Assembly (NCBI GenBank): GCA_003557605.1
Contig: PWNW01000034.1
Coordinates: 1 to 7,415 of the forward strand
DNA length: 7,415 bases
Source: Spirochaetaceae bacterium
GTDB taxonomy: Bacteria > Spirochaetota > Spirochaetia > PWKH01
Direction: 5' to 3'
A program made the position numbers and the translations under genes. This document shows positions 1 through 6,085 of the stretch, piece after piece; the first letter of the stretch is position 1; each line of letters opens with the position of its first letter. The notes beneath the pieces are model-generated. The model ran no database searches. It saw nothing but the letters and a program-made list of their open reading frames with translations, and was not told where the DNA came from.

Positions 1-936
1 GATCTGGTGCCGGTCCTGCTGGCTGTCAGTGCTTTACTGATGCTGATGACCCTGCTGACCCCGCTGGGGGAAACCAGAATGGGGGCACGAAGATGGCTGA
101 GAATCGGGCCGTTGAGCCTGCAGCCTTCAGAGACCGTTAAGGTTGCCTGCATTCTGTTTTTGGCAAACTATCTCGGTAAGCACGGGAAAGCCATGGAGTC
201 ATTTCGCGTTACCGCTGCAGCAGCGGCGGTGATACTGGTGTTTGGAGCACTGATTGTGCTGCAGCGCGATTTTTCCACTGCACTGCTGTTTGTTTTTGTG
301 ACCTTCTCCATGGTTGCGGTGTCCCAGACCCGGAAGATCTACCTGCTGTACTTCATGCTGCTTACTGCAGTCCCAGGGGCGCTTCTTCTGCTGTCTGAAG
401 AGTACCGGCTCAGACGGATAATCGGGTTTCTGTTTCCTGGAGCTGATCCGTCGGGGATGAACTACCAGGTGAACATGTCCCTGAGGGCAGCTGCTTCCGG
501 GGGACTGCTGGGAACCGGTTTCGGTCTCGGCACGGTGAAGCACCAGATTCCAGAAGTGACCTCTGACTTCATCTTTGCTTCTTTTGCCGAAGAGACTGGA
601 CTGGTTGGAGTGTTCACGGTTTGGCTGCTGTTTATGGTGCTTGGGTATATCGGATGGCGCTGCAGTGCAGCACACCGTCATGGCGACCGTACGCTCTTTT
701 TTCTGGGGTTCGGTTCTGTCAGCATGATTCTATGGCAGACACTGATAAACATGGCGGTGGTTATTGGAGCTGTGCCGCCTACAGGACTGCCGCTTCCGTT
801 TTTTTCCCTGGGAGGGACCAACCTGACTATGGTGCTGGTGCTCTGCGGGTTCATTTTCCGTGCAGTGTATGCACCGGTGGTGCAAGGCTGTCAGGAGAGG
901 GAACTTGAAACTGAAGATTATGTATTGTACAACTAG
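1..936 (+). CDS. ftsW: FtsW, septal peptidoglycan glycosyltransferase (SEDS family), 5' partial
   Basis: This is the C-terminal 311 codons of a multi-spanning membrane protein. The reading frame is already open at base 1, so the true start lies upstream; full-length FtsW proteins usually have about 360-420 residues. SEDS proteins polymerise lipid II into glycan strands at the septum together with a class B penicillin-binding protein. Visible signatures are GARRW followed by QPSE (bases 82-132), the motif SGGLLGTG, the TSDFIFA segment with the conserved Asp of the SEDS active site (bases 565-567), and a C-terminal GLPLPFFSLGG followed by a last membrane helix. Long hydrophobic stretches alternate with short charged loops, as expected. 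The usual HTDFIF is TSDFIF here, but the Asp is kept. RodA is the closest alternative; the adjacent ftsA and ftsZ favour FtsW. ftsA follows after 27 nt (18 nt if its GTG start is used). Confidence 0.93.
   Translation, partial: DLVPVLLAVSALLMLMTLLTPLGETRMGARRWLRIGPLSLQPSETVKVACILFLANYLGKHGKAMESFRVTAAAAAVILVFGALIVLQRDFSTALLFVFVTFSMVAVSQTRKIYLLYFMLLTAVPGALLLLSEEYRLRRIIGFLFPGADPSGMNYQVNMSLRAAASGGLLGTGFGLGTVKHQIPEVTSDFIFASFAEETGLVGVFTVWLLFMVLGYIGWRCSAAHRHGDRTLFFLGFGSVSMILWQTLINMAVVIGAVPPTGLPLPFFSLGGTNLTMVLVLCGFIFRAVYAPVVQGCQERELETEDYVLYN
905..933 (+). promoter_or_regulatory. Candidate sigma-70-type promoter for ftsAZ
   Basis: TTGAAA (905-910) is separated by 17 nt from TACAAC (928-933), which match the -35 and -10 consensus at 5 of 6 and 4 of 6 positions. 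It lies inside the end of ftsW and would start transcription about 25 nt before the ftsA start. Internal promoters before ftsA or ftsZ are common in division clusters. A match of this quality can occur by chance, so this is only a candidate. Confidence 0.25.
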
Positions 937-948
937 AGGTAATATATA

Positions 949-958
949 GGGGAGGTGA
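949..958 (+). promoter_or_regulatory. Strong ribosome binding site that selects the TTG start of ftsA
   Basis: The purine-rich GGGGAGGTGA is a near-perfect anti-16S match. Its GGAGG core (951-955) stands 8 nt before TTG at 964, which is ideal spacing. The in-frame GTG at 955 lies within this ribosome binding site and has only AGAGG, 15 nt upstream, to serve it. The site therefore argues for initiation at 964. Confidence 0.75.
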
Positions 959-963
959 GGTTT

Positions 964-2202
964 TTGTCCTCAGAACTGTTGATTGTAGGATTAGACATCG
1001 GATCAATGCATGTCTGTGCAGTTGCTGCTGATTACGGCAGTGAAGGACAGCTGCGCATCCGTCATGTCAGTGAGCATCCTTCGGAGGGAGTACGCTCCGG
1101 AGTTGTGATTAACATCGAAACAACCATGAAAATAGTGCAGAAAGCCATTGAGGACATTGAGCTTGAAACCGGCCGTGAGGTAACCGAAATAACTGCCGGT
1201 ATTGCCGGGACCCATATTGAAGCGGTGCTTTCCGAGGGTGTTGTCGGGATTTCACGGAAGGATAATGAAATTCAAAGCTCAGATGTCCGACGGTCCCTTG
1301 ATGTGGCACGGTCCATAGACCTTCCCCTTGACAGGGAGGTTCTGCACACCCTGGTGCAGGATTTCACCATAGACGGCAGAAAGGGAATTCGAGATCCCAT
1401 CGATATGATCGGCCGCCGTCTTGAAACCAAGGTGCTGATGGTCACCGGTGATGTCACGGTCAGCCAGAACCTGAAGAAATGCATCAGCAGGGCAGGCTAC
1501 ATGAACCAGAAGCTTGTACTGCAGCAAATAGCCGACACCGAAGCGGTGCTTACTCAGGAGGAACGGGAAATTGGGACCCTCCTGGTGAACTACGGCGGAG
1601 GCATGTGCAATATGATCGGATATCGGGGCAGTGTCCCGATATATGTAGGAGGGATCGGGCTCGGCGGAAATGAGATTACCTCGGACCTGGTGTATATTCT
1701 TAACAAACCCTACGAACTTGCGGAAAAAATCAAGGAGGAGCATGGATGCTGCTATGAAGGGCTCATCGACGACAACGATCATGTGGTCATTCCTCCTGTA
1801 GGCGGCTGGCCTTCAGTCCGCATTCCCCAGAGGGAACTGTGCAAGATAATTGAACCGCGGGTAGCTGAGACATTCTCCATCATGAAGAATCAGCTGCAGA
1901 AGAAGCGGGTGTTCGACCATTTCCATGGCGGCATCGTAATAACCGGGGGATCATCCCTGATGCCGGGAATTGTAGAGATAGCCTCGGAAATATTCGGTGT
2001 GCCGGTCCGTATCGGCATACCCCGATGGATTGAAGGCCTTGATGAACAGTATGTGAGCCCGAAATATGCTACCGCACTGGGCTTGGTGCTCTATGCGGGA
2101 AAGCGCCGCAGGGATCATGATCAGCCTGAAGAAAGCAGGTCACCTGAGCGAAAGGGCGGTATGATCAGAAAGATGAAGGATTTTTTCGATGTGCTCTTCT
2201 AG
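964..2202 (+). CDS. ftsA: FtsA, actin-like membrane anchor for FtsZ
   Basis: FtsA is an actin/HSP70-fold ATP-binding protein that tethers FtsZ filaments to the membrane and recruits later division proteins. The product is 412 residues from TTG 964; a GTG at 955 would add three. The phosphate-1 loop is GLDIGS with Asp11, followed by the FtsA-specific 1C domain. The adenosine loop is ITGGSSLMPG near residues 326-335. The C-terminus, after a charged linker, is the amphipathic helix MIRKMKDFFDVLF, which fits the family's membrane-targeting sequence. The phosphate-2 loop is unusual: VNYGGGMCN (residues 208-216) replaces the common VDIGGGTTD, putting Asn where two Asp residues are usually found. 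Length is normal and the frame is intact. It lies between ftsW and ftsZ with 29 nt before ftsZ. FtsQ, often encoded just upstream of ftsA, is absent. Confidence 0.96.
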   Translation: MSSELLIVGLDIGSMHVCAVAADYGSEGQLRIRHVSEHPSEGVRSGVVINIETTMKIVQKAIEDIELETGREVTEITAGIAGTHIEAVLSEGVVGISRKDNEIQSSDVRRSLDVARSIDLPLDREVLHTLVQDFTIDGRKGIRDPIDMIGRRLETKVLMVTGDVTVSQNLKKCISRAGYMNQKLVLQQIADTEAVLTQEEREIGTLLVNYGGGMCNMIGYRGSVPIYVGGIGLGGNEITSDLVYILNKPYELAEKIKEEHGCCYEGLIDDNDHVVIPPVGGWPSVRIPQRELCKIIEPRVAETFSIMKNQLQKKRVFDHFHGGIVITGGSSLMPGIVEIASEIFGVPVRIGIPRWIEGLDEQYVSPKYATALGLVLYAGKRRRDHDQPEESRSPERKGGMIRKMKDFFDVLF

Positions 2203-2231
2203 GAGCATGAAGCAGAAGCTATGGAGGTACT

Positions 2232-3428
2232 ATGAATATTGAAGTGTTGCATGAATCACGGACATTTTCCTCAGAGAGGTCAACTCCGACGGTTATTAAA
2301 GTTGTGGGAGTCGGCGGAGGCGGCGGAAATGCAGTGAACAGAATGATCGATGCCGGACTGAAGAAGGTCCAGTACCTCGCTATGAATACAGATATGCAGG
2401 CGCTGCAGAGCTCTCAGGCTGATGTGCGTCTTCCCCTGGGAAGCGAGCTGACCGGAGGACTCGGAGCCGGAGGTGTTCCTGAGGTAGGTGCAAAGGCCGC
2501 TGAAGAATCAAGGGAGGAAATCAGGTCCCTGCTTGACGGCACCGATATGGTGTTTATTACCGCCGGGATGGGAGGCGGTACCGGTACCGGGGCAGCCCCC
2601 ATCGTTGCAGAGGTGGCCAAGGAGGTCAATGCTCTCACCGTTGCTGTAGTTACTACCCCCTTTCTTTTTGAGGGGAGGAAGAAAAAGGTCCTTGCTGATC
2701 AGGGGATTGAGCGCCTCAGGGAACATGTTGATACCCTGATCATTATACCTAACCAGTACCTGCTGAAGATTGTGGAGAAGAACACTCCCATTAAGCAGGC
2801 CTTCAAACTTGCCGATGATGTGCTCCGGCAGGGTGTTCAGGGCATCAGTGAACTAATTACTGAACCTGGAGAGATCAACATTGATTTTGCCGATGTCCGG
2901 ACGGTCATGAAGGGACGCGGAGACGCGCTGATGGGAATCGGAATCGGAGAAGGTGAGAACAGGGCTACCGATGCTGCCTCTGCGGCGATCAACAATCCCC
3001 TGCTGGAAAATGCCCGGATTGAGGGAGCAAAGGGAATTCTGGTTAATGTCACCGGCGGAGATGACCTTACCTTAAAGGAATACCAGGACGTGGTGGAAAT
3101 CATTACCAGCAATGCAGATGATGATGCCCTGATTATTGCCGGCCAATCCTATAACCCGGAAATTGGTGATAAGATGAAAGTGACGGTCATTGCAACCGGG
3201 TTCTTTATGGACGAGGAGCAGGAAGAGACCTTTGATGAATACGAAGATCTGGGATTCCCTTCAGCACGGCAGCGCCAGGAGGAGCCCCAGAAGCCCGCTG
3301 ATGTGGTCACCATTGACCGATGGCAGGACCTGCAGCGAAAAATTGTCAAGGGAAAGGGCATTCCTGAAGATATTTCCATTCCTGCTGTTCTGCGCTATGA
3401 ACGGGAAAAGCGCAGCGACAACAGGTAG
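2232..3428 (+). CDS. ftsZ: FtsZ, tubulin-like division GTPase
   Basis: FtsZ polymerises with GTP at midcell to form the ring that organises septation. The 398-residue product has an N-terminal extension of about 20 residues, then the first glycine-rich loop VGVGGGGGN (25-33), NTD (52-54), the tubulin signature GGGTGTG (114-120) and the synergy loop NIDFADVRTVM (216-226). That loop carries Asn216, Asp218 and Asp221, equivalent to E. coli N207, D209 and D212. A linker of roughly 60 residues leads to DISIPAVLR (380-388), the C-terminal peptide that binds FtsA. The T3 loop reads GLGAGGVPEVG, with Val82 where an Asn is nearly always seen. GGAGG lies 4 nt before the ATG, slightly short spacing. xerD begins 3 nt after the stop. 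Confidence 0.98.
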   Translation: MNIEVLHESRTFSSERSTPTVIKVVGVGGGGGNAVNRMIDAGLKKVQYLAMNTDMQALQSSQADVRLPLGSELTGGLGAGGVPEVGAKAAEESREEIRSLLDGTDMVFITAGMGGGTGTGAAPIVAEVAKEVNALTVAVVTTPFLFEGRKKKVLADQGIERLREHVDTLIIIPNQYLLKIVEKNTPIKQAFKLADDVLRQGVQGISELITEPGEINIDFADVRTVMKGRGDALMGIGIGEGENRATDAASAAINNPLLENARIEGAKGILVNVTGGDDLTLKEYQDVVEIITSNADDDALIIAGQSYNPEIGDKMKVTVIATGFFMDEEQEETFDEYEDLGFPSARQRQEEPQKPADVVTIDRWQDLQRKIVKGKGIPEDISIPAVLRYEREKRSDNR

Positions 3429-3431
3429 TCT

Positions 3432-4325
3432 ATGCAGGGGGATGCAGATATCCGCATATATGAGGATTATCTCCGTGCCGGTCTGAGGCTTTCCAAGCTT
3501 ACTGTAGAAGCCTATGTTTCTGAGATCATCCGTCTTAAGGCCTTTCTTGACCATGAGGGCACGGCTTTGCGTGTTGCTGATACATCCCTGCTGATTGACT
3601 ATGTGATGATGAGGAATGATTCAGGACTTCAGCGGGACACCACAAAAAAGATCCTCAGCTCTCTGCGTTCATTCTACGGATTTCTTGTTGATGAGCAGAT
3701 CAGGCAGGACGATCCTGCGGTAATTATTGAGATTCCCAAGCACTCAAGACATCTGCCTGAGGTGTTCACCACCTCTGATATCGACGCCCTGCTTTCCCAG
3801 ATTCCCGACGATACTCCCATCGGTATGCGGGACCGGGCACTGTTTGAACTGATTTATTCATGCGGACTGCGCATCAGTGAGGCCTGCACCCTTCCGGTGT
3901 CCCAGGTGTTTCTCCAGGAATCCCTGCTTCGTGTGGTGGGAAAGCGCGACAGGGAGCGGATTGTGCCCATGGGAGCAGCAGCGCGTGAACGGCTGCAGGA
4001 GTACCTTCAGCAGGGGCGGCCGCTTCTGCTCAGCAGAAAGCGGGCCGTCGATGCACTGTTCGTCAGCTCTCGGGGGGGTATGCTTACCCGGCAGGGGGCA
4101 TGGAAAAAATTCAGGTCCTATGCGCTTCAGGCCGGAATTTCCGGCAAGGTCCATACGCTGCGCCATTCCTATGCCACCCACCTGCTGAGGGGCGGTGCGG
4201 ACCTGAGGGTAGTGCAGGAGCTGTTAGGGCACCGTGACATCAGCACCACACAGATATACACCCATGTCAGTACCAGCGAGCTTCGTCAGGACCATAAAAA
4301 ATTTCATCCGGGCAGCGGACGTTGA
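3432..4325 (+). CDS. xerD: XerD-like tyrosine recombinase
   Basis: This 297-residue protein is a site-specific recombinase that probably acts at dif to resolve chromosome dimers. The N-terminal SAM-like core-binding domain covers roughly residues 1-105. The catalytic domain carries the full set Arg147, Lys171, His241, Arg244, His267 and nucleophile Tyr276 (TQIYTHV). Several stretches resemble E. coli XerD rather than XerC: DDPA before the catalytic domain, YLQQGRPLLL (XerD YLEHGRPWLL), LTRQ followed by YALQAGI, GGADLRVVQ, and the tail LRQDHKKFHP (XerD LRQLHQQHHP). The XerD call comes from remembered sequences, not an alignment. It starts 3 nt after ftsZ with only a weak AGGT ribosome site overlapping the ftsZ stop, which suggests translation coupled to ftsZ. 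An integron or phage integrase is unlikely given the location and short length. Confidence 0.9.
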   Translation: MQGDADIRIYEDYLRAGLRLSKLTVEAYVSEIIRLKAFLDHEGTALRVADTSLLIDYVMMRNDSGLQRDTTKKILSSLRSFYGFLVDEQIRQDDPAVIIEIPKHSRHLPEVFTTSDIDALLSQIPDDTPIGMRDRALFELIYSCGLRISEACTLPVSQVFLQESLLRVVGKRDRERIVPMGAAARERLQEYLQQGRPLLLSRKRAVDALFVSSRGGMLTRQGAWKKFRSYALQAGISGKVHTLRHSYATHLLRGGADLRVVQELLGHRDISTTQIYTHVSTSELRQDHKKFHPGSGR

Positions 4326-4358
4326 AGCAAACAGTCACCTTCTGCAGTTTACCTATGT

Positions 4359-5171
4359 ATGGAAGATGATCTGTTTCGAAAAATTATTATTTCAGCTATT
4401 CCGGATCTCACCTGCGGGGAGAGACTGCTGCTTGAACGTACAGCGGGTTCTGCCGATGATCTTGCCCGTTTAACCTCCCGGGACATCTGGCAAGCTTCAG
4501 GAAGACCCTTCTATCCAAGGAGGCAGGGAAGCCCTGCCCTTCAGGCCTGCGAGTCCGCTGAATTGGCTGTCCGCCGGAGGGATGTCCGCTGCCTTCATAT
4601 ATGGGATCCCGAGTATCCTCCCGCACTGAGGGAACTGTATAATCCCCCCTATATGGTGTTTCTCAGAGGCGAGCTTCCGGACCAGGAAATTCCCTCCCTG
4701 GGGGTCTGGGGTTCATTAATTCCTGGGGAGCAGGGATCACATGAAGCATGGAAGTTTGGACTGGAGCTTTCTGCAGCAGGAATTCCCTTTATCTGGGACT
4801 GCAGACGGGGGATATCGAGGGAGGTACTTCGCGGAGTGCGCTGCTCAGCATTGGGAATCTGTGCAGACCGAAGCAGGTTTTTCTCTTCCCGCCTGCCGGA
4901 TGAGGGGATTTCCCTGCTCTGTGCTGACCTTTCGGGAGAAAGAATACCCGAGGACCCCGTACGGACTGTGATCGGCATGGTGAGGGGTATGTGTTTTTTT
5001 GAGACACAGCTTGACGCAACGGCTGGAGACATTGCAGAATATGCTCTCCAGGAGGGCAGAGATGTCTGTGTGCATGCTTCTGCATTGCACAGTAATTGTG
5101 GTAAAAGACTTGCCGAAGAGGGTGCGGTTGTACTATATTCTATACAGGATCTTCTTCGGATCTGGGAGTGA
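4359..5171 (+). CDS. dprA: Divergent DprA/Smf-family protein
   Basis: DprA proteins bind incoming single-stranded DNA and load RecA during transformation. This 270-residue protein is recognisable as one by position and by DPEYPPALRELYNPP followed by FLRGEL (near residues 84-105) and by the C-terminal ALQEGRDV and LAEEGAVVLYSIQDLL segments. An N-terminal helical domain of about 80 residues precedes the Rossmann-like domain, and there is no C-terminal winged-helix domain. Key motifs are degraded. The family GSR loop is VWGSLIPG (116-123, Arg to Leu). The SGLARGIDAAAHRGAL region is WDCRRGISREVLRG (146-159). The FPxRNRIISGLS region is PEDPVRTVIGMVRG (197-210). The frame is intact, so this is divergence rather than a pseudogene. 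No clear ribosome site precedes the ATG. Its stop overlaps the GTG start of xerC. Whether it keeps DNA-binding or RecA-loading activity cannot be told. Confidence 0.8.
   Translation: MEDDLFRKIIISAIPDLTCGERLLLERTAGSADDLARLTSRDIWQASGRPFYPRRQGSPALQACESAELAVRRRDVRCLHIWDPEYPPALRELYNPPYMVFLRGELPDQEIPSLGVWGSLIPGEQGSHEAWKFGLELSAAGIPFIWDCRRGISREVLRGVRCSALGICADRSRFFSSRLPDEGISLLCADLSGERIPEDPVRTVIGMVRGMCFFETQLDATAGDIAEYALQEGRDVCVHASALHSNCGKRLAEEGAVVLYSIQDLLRIWE
5110..5139 (+). promoter_or_regulatory. Candidate internal promoter before xerC-hslVU
   Basis: TTGCCG (5110-5115) and TATATT (5134-5139) are separated by 18 nt, matching the sigma-70 consensus at 4 of 6 and 5 of 6 positions. The site lies inside the 3' end of dprA and would give a leader of about 20-25 nt before xerC. 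It falls in a locally AT-rich stretch, so chance is a real possibility. Confidence 0.2.
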
Positions 5172-6085
5172 ATTTGAAGGAATATATTGATACACGCACT
5201 CAGTATCTCAGCTACATTACCTCGGTACGGGGTCTTTCTGTGCGTACCGCTGCAGCGTATGAGACCGATCTGAGGAAGTTTGAGCAGTTTCTCTCTGAAC
5301 AGAACCTTGATTATTTAACCCTCACCCCCCGGGATGTGCGGTCCTTTCTTGCTGAACTGCAGCGAAGCACTCTTTCTGCATCCACTGTAAACAGGGTGCT
5401 TTCGGGGATTAAGGGGTTCTACACCTATGCAGTCCGGTATGGTATTACCGACAGGGATCCCTTCGACCGGGTGAAGACCATCAAGGAGCGCAGAAGGCTC
5501 CCTTCGGTGCTGACTGAACAGGAGGTCAGGCAGCTGCTTGATGCTCCCGGTGACGGGTTTTCCGGAATCCGCGATTCGGTTATTTTCCATGTGCTGTATT
5601 CAACAGGCTGCAGGCTCTCTGAGCTGCTGGCTGTCAACGTTGAGCATATGCATCTTGACCGCGGGGAAATCCTGGTTCGGGGAAAGGGTGACAAAGACCG
5701 ATATGTGTTTCTCACCGATGAGGCGGTTTCTCTGCTGGAACTGTACCTTCCGATGAAGCAGGATCTGCAGAACAGGAACCAGGTCCCCCCTGATGACCGA
5801 GACGCCCTGGTGATTAACAACCGGGGCAGGAGGATGAGCCCCCAGGGGGTGCATTATATTTTTGAGCAGTACTGCCTGAGCCTGGGTCTGGCAAAACATG
5901 TGACTCCCCATACCCTGAGGCATTCCTTTGCAACCCATATCCTTGACAGGGACGCAGGGATCAGGGTGGTTCAGAAACTGCTGGGCCACGAACATATTTC
6001 AACAACACAAATATATTCCCATGTGGGTATTGAACGGCTTCGCAAGGTATACGAGAAGGCCCATCCCCATGGAAGGAGAAAGTAA
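5168..6085 (+). CDS. xerC: XerC-like tyrosine recombinase
   Basis: This is the second complete tyrosine recombinase, 305 residues, and the likely XerC partner in dif recombination. The core-binding domain spans roughly residues 1-108. Catalytic residues are Arg149, Lys173, His248, Arg251, His274 and Tyr283 (TQIYSHV). The segment DDRDALVINNRGRRMSPQGV and the tail VYEKAHPHGRRK resemble E. coli XerC (DDALFLSKLGKRIS and VYDAAHPRAKRGK). Its place between dprA and hslV is the codV/xerC position in Bacillus. Start choice is open. GTG 5168 overlaps the dprA stop as GTGA, but TTG 5174 is preceded by GGGAG (5164-5168) at 5 nt spacing and would give 303 residues. The stop overlaps the hslV start by one base (TAATG). 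It is a clear paralogue of the recombinase at 3432, not a recent duplicate: the DNA differs throughout. Confidence 0.92.
   Translation: MNLKEYIDTRTQYLSYITSVRGLSVRTAAAYETDLRKFEQFLSEQNLDYLTLTPRDVRSFLAELQRSTLSASTVNRVLSGIKGFYTYAVRYGITDRDPFDRVKTIKERRRLPSVLTEQEVRQLLDAPGDGFSGIRDSVIFHVLYSTGCRLSELLAVNVEHMHLDRGEILVRGKGDKDRYVFLTDEAVSLLELYLPMKQDLQNRNQVPPDDRDALVINNRGRRMSPQGVHYIFEQYCLSLGLAKHVTPHTLRHSFATHILDRDAGIRVVQKLLGHEHISTTQIYSHVGIERLRKVYEKAHPHGRRK

Noticed and set aside
199..681. Long open frame of 160 codons on the minus strand opposite ftsW
   Set aside because: It is antisense to a clearly conserved membrane protein, has low-complexity composition rich in His, Gln and Ser, and resembles no family I know. 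The same applies to the minus-strand frames opposite ftsA (1279-1782), ftsZ, the xer genes and hslV.
2221..2235. A four-codon ORF (ATG GAG GTA CTA TGA) ending across the ftsZ start, and an eleven-codon ORF from 2207 to 2242
   Set aside because: Neither has a well-placed ribosome site of its own. The first simply contains the ftsZ ribosome site, and such short frames are expected by chance.
4072..4078. Run of seven G within xerD as a possible phase-variable tract
   Set aside because: The frame is intact, the protein sequence around it (SSRGGMLTRQ) matches the XerD family, and a run of seven alone is weak evidence for slippage.
4326..4358. Possible hairpin between xerD and dprA (AAAC pairing with GTTT)
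   Set aside because: The stem is only four base pairs plus a mismatch with no T-tract, too weak for a terminator or regulatory structure.
4355..4369. ATG at 4355, four bases before the dprA start
   Set aside because: It runs into a stop after four codons (ATG TAT GGA AGA TGA) and has no ribosome site. The ATG at 4359 opens the long frame.
4994..5000. Run of seven T inside dprA as a possible terminator or slippage site
   Set aside because: No GC-rich hairpin precedes it and the reading frame continues normally through it.
3432..6085. Two integrase-type genes as signs of a mobile element or integron
   Set aside because: Both proteins match the short housekeeping Xer type. They sit in a conserved division/hslVU context, and no attachment repeats, cassettes or transposase remnants are visible.
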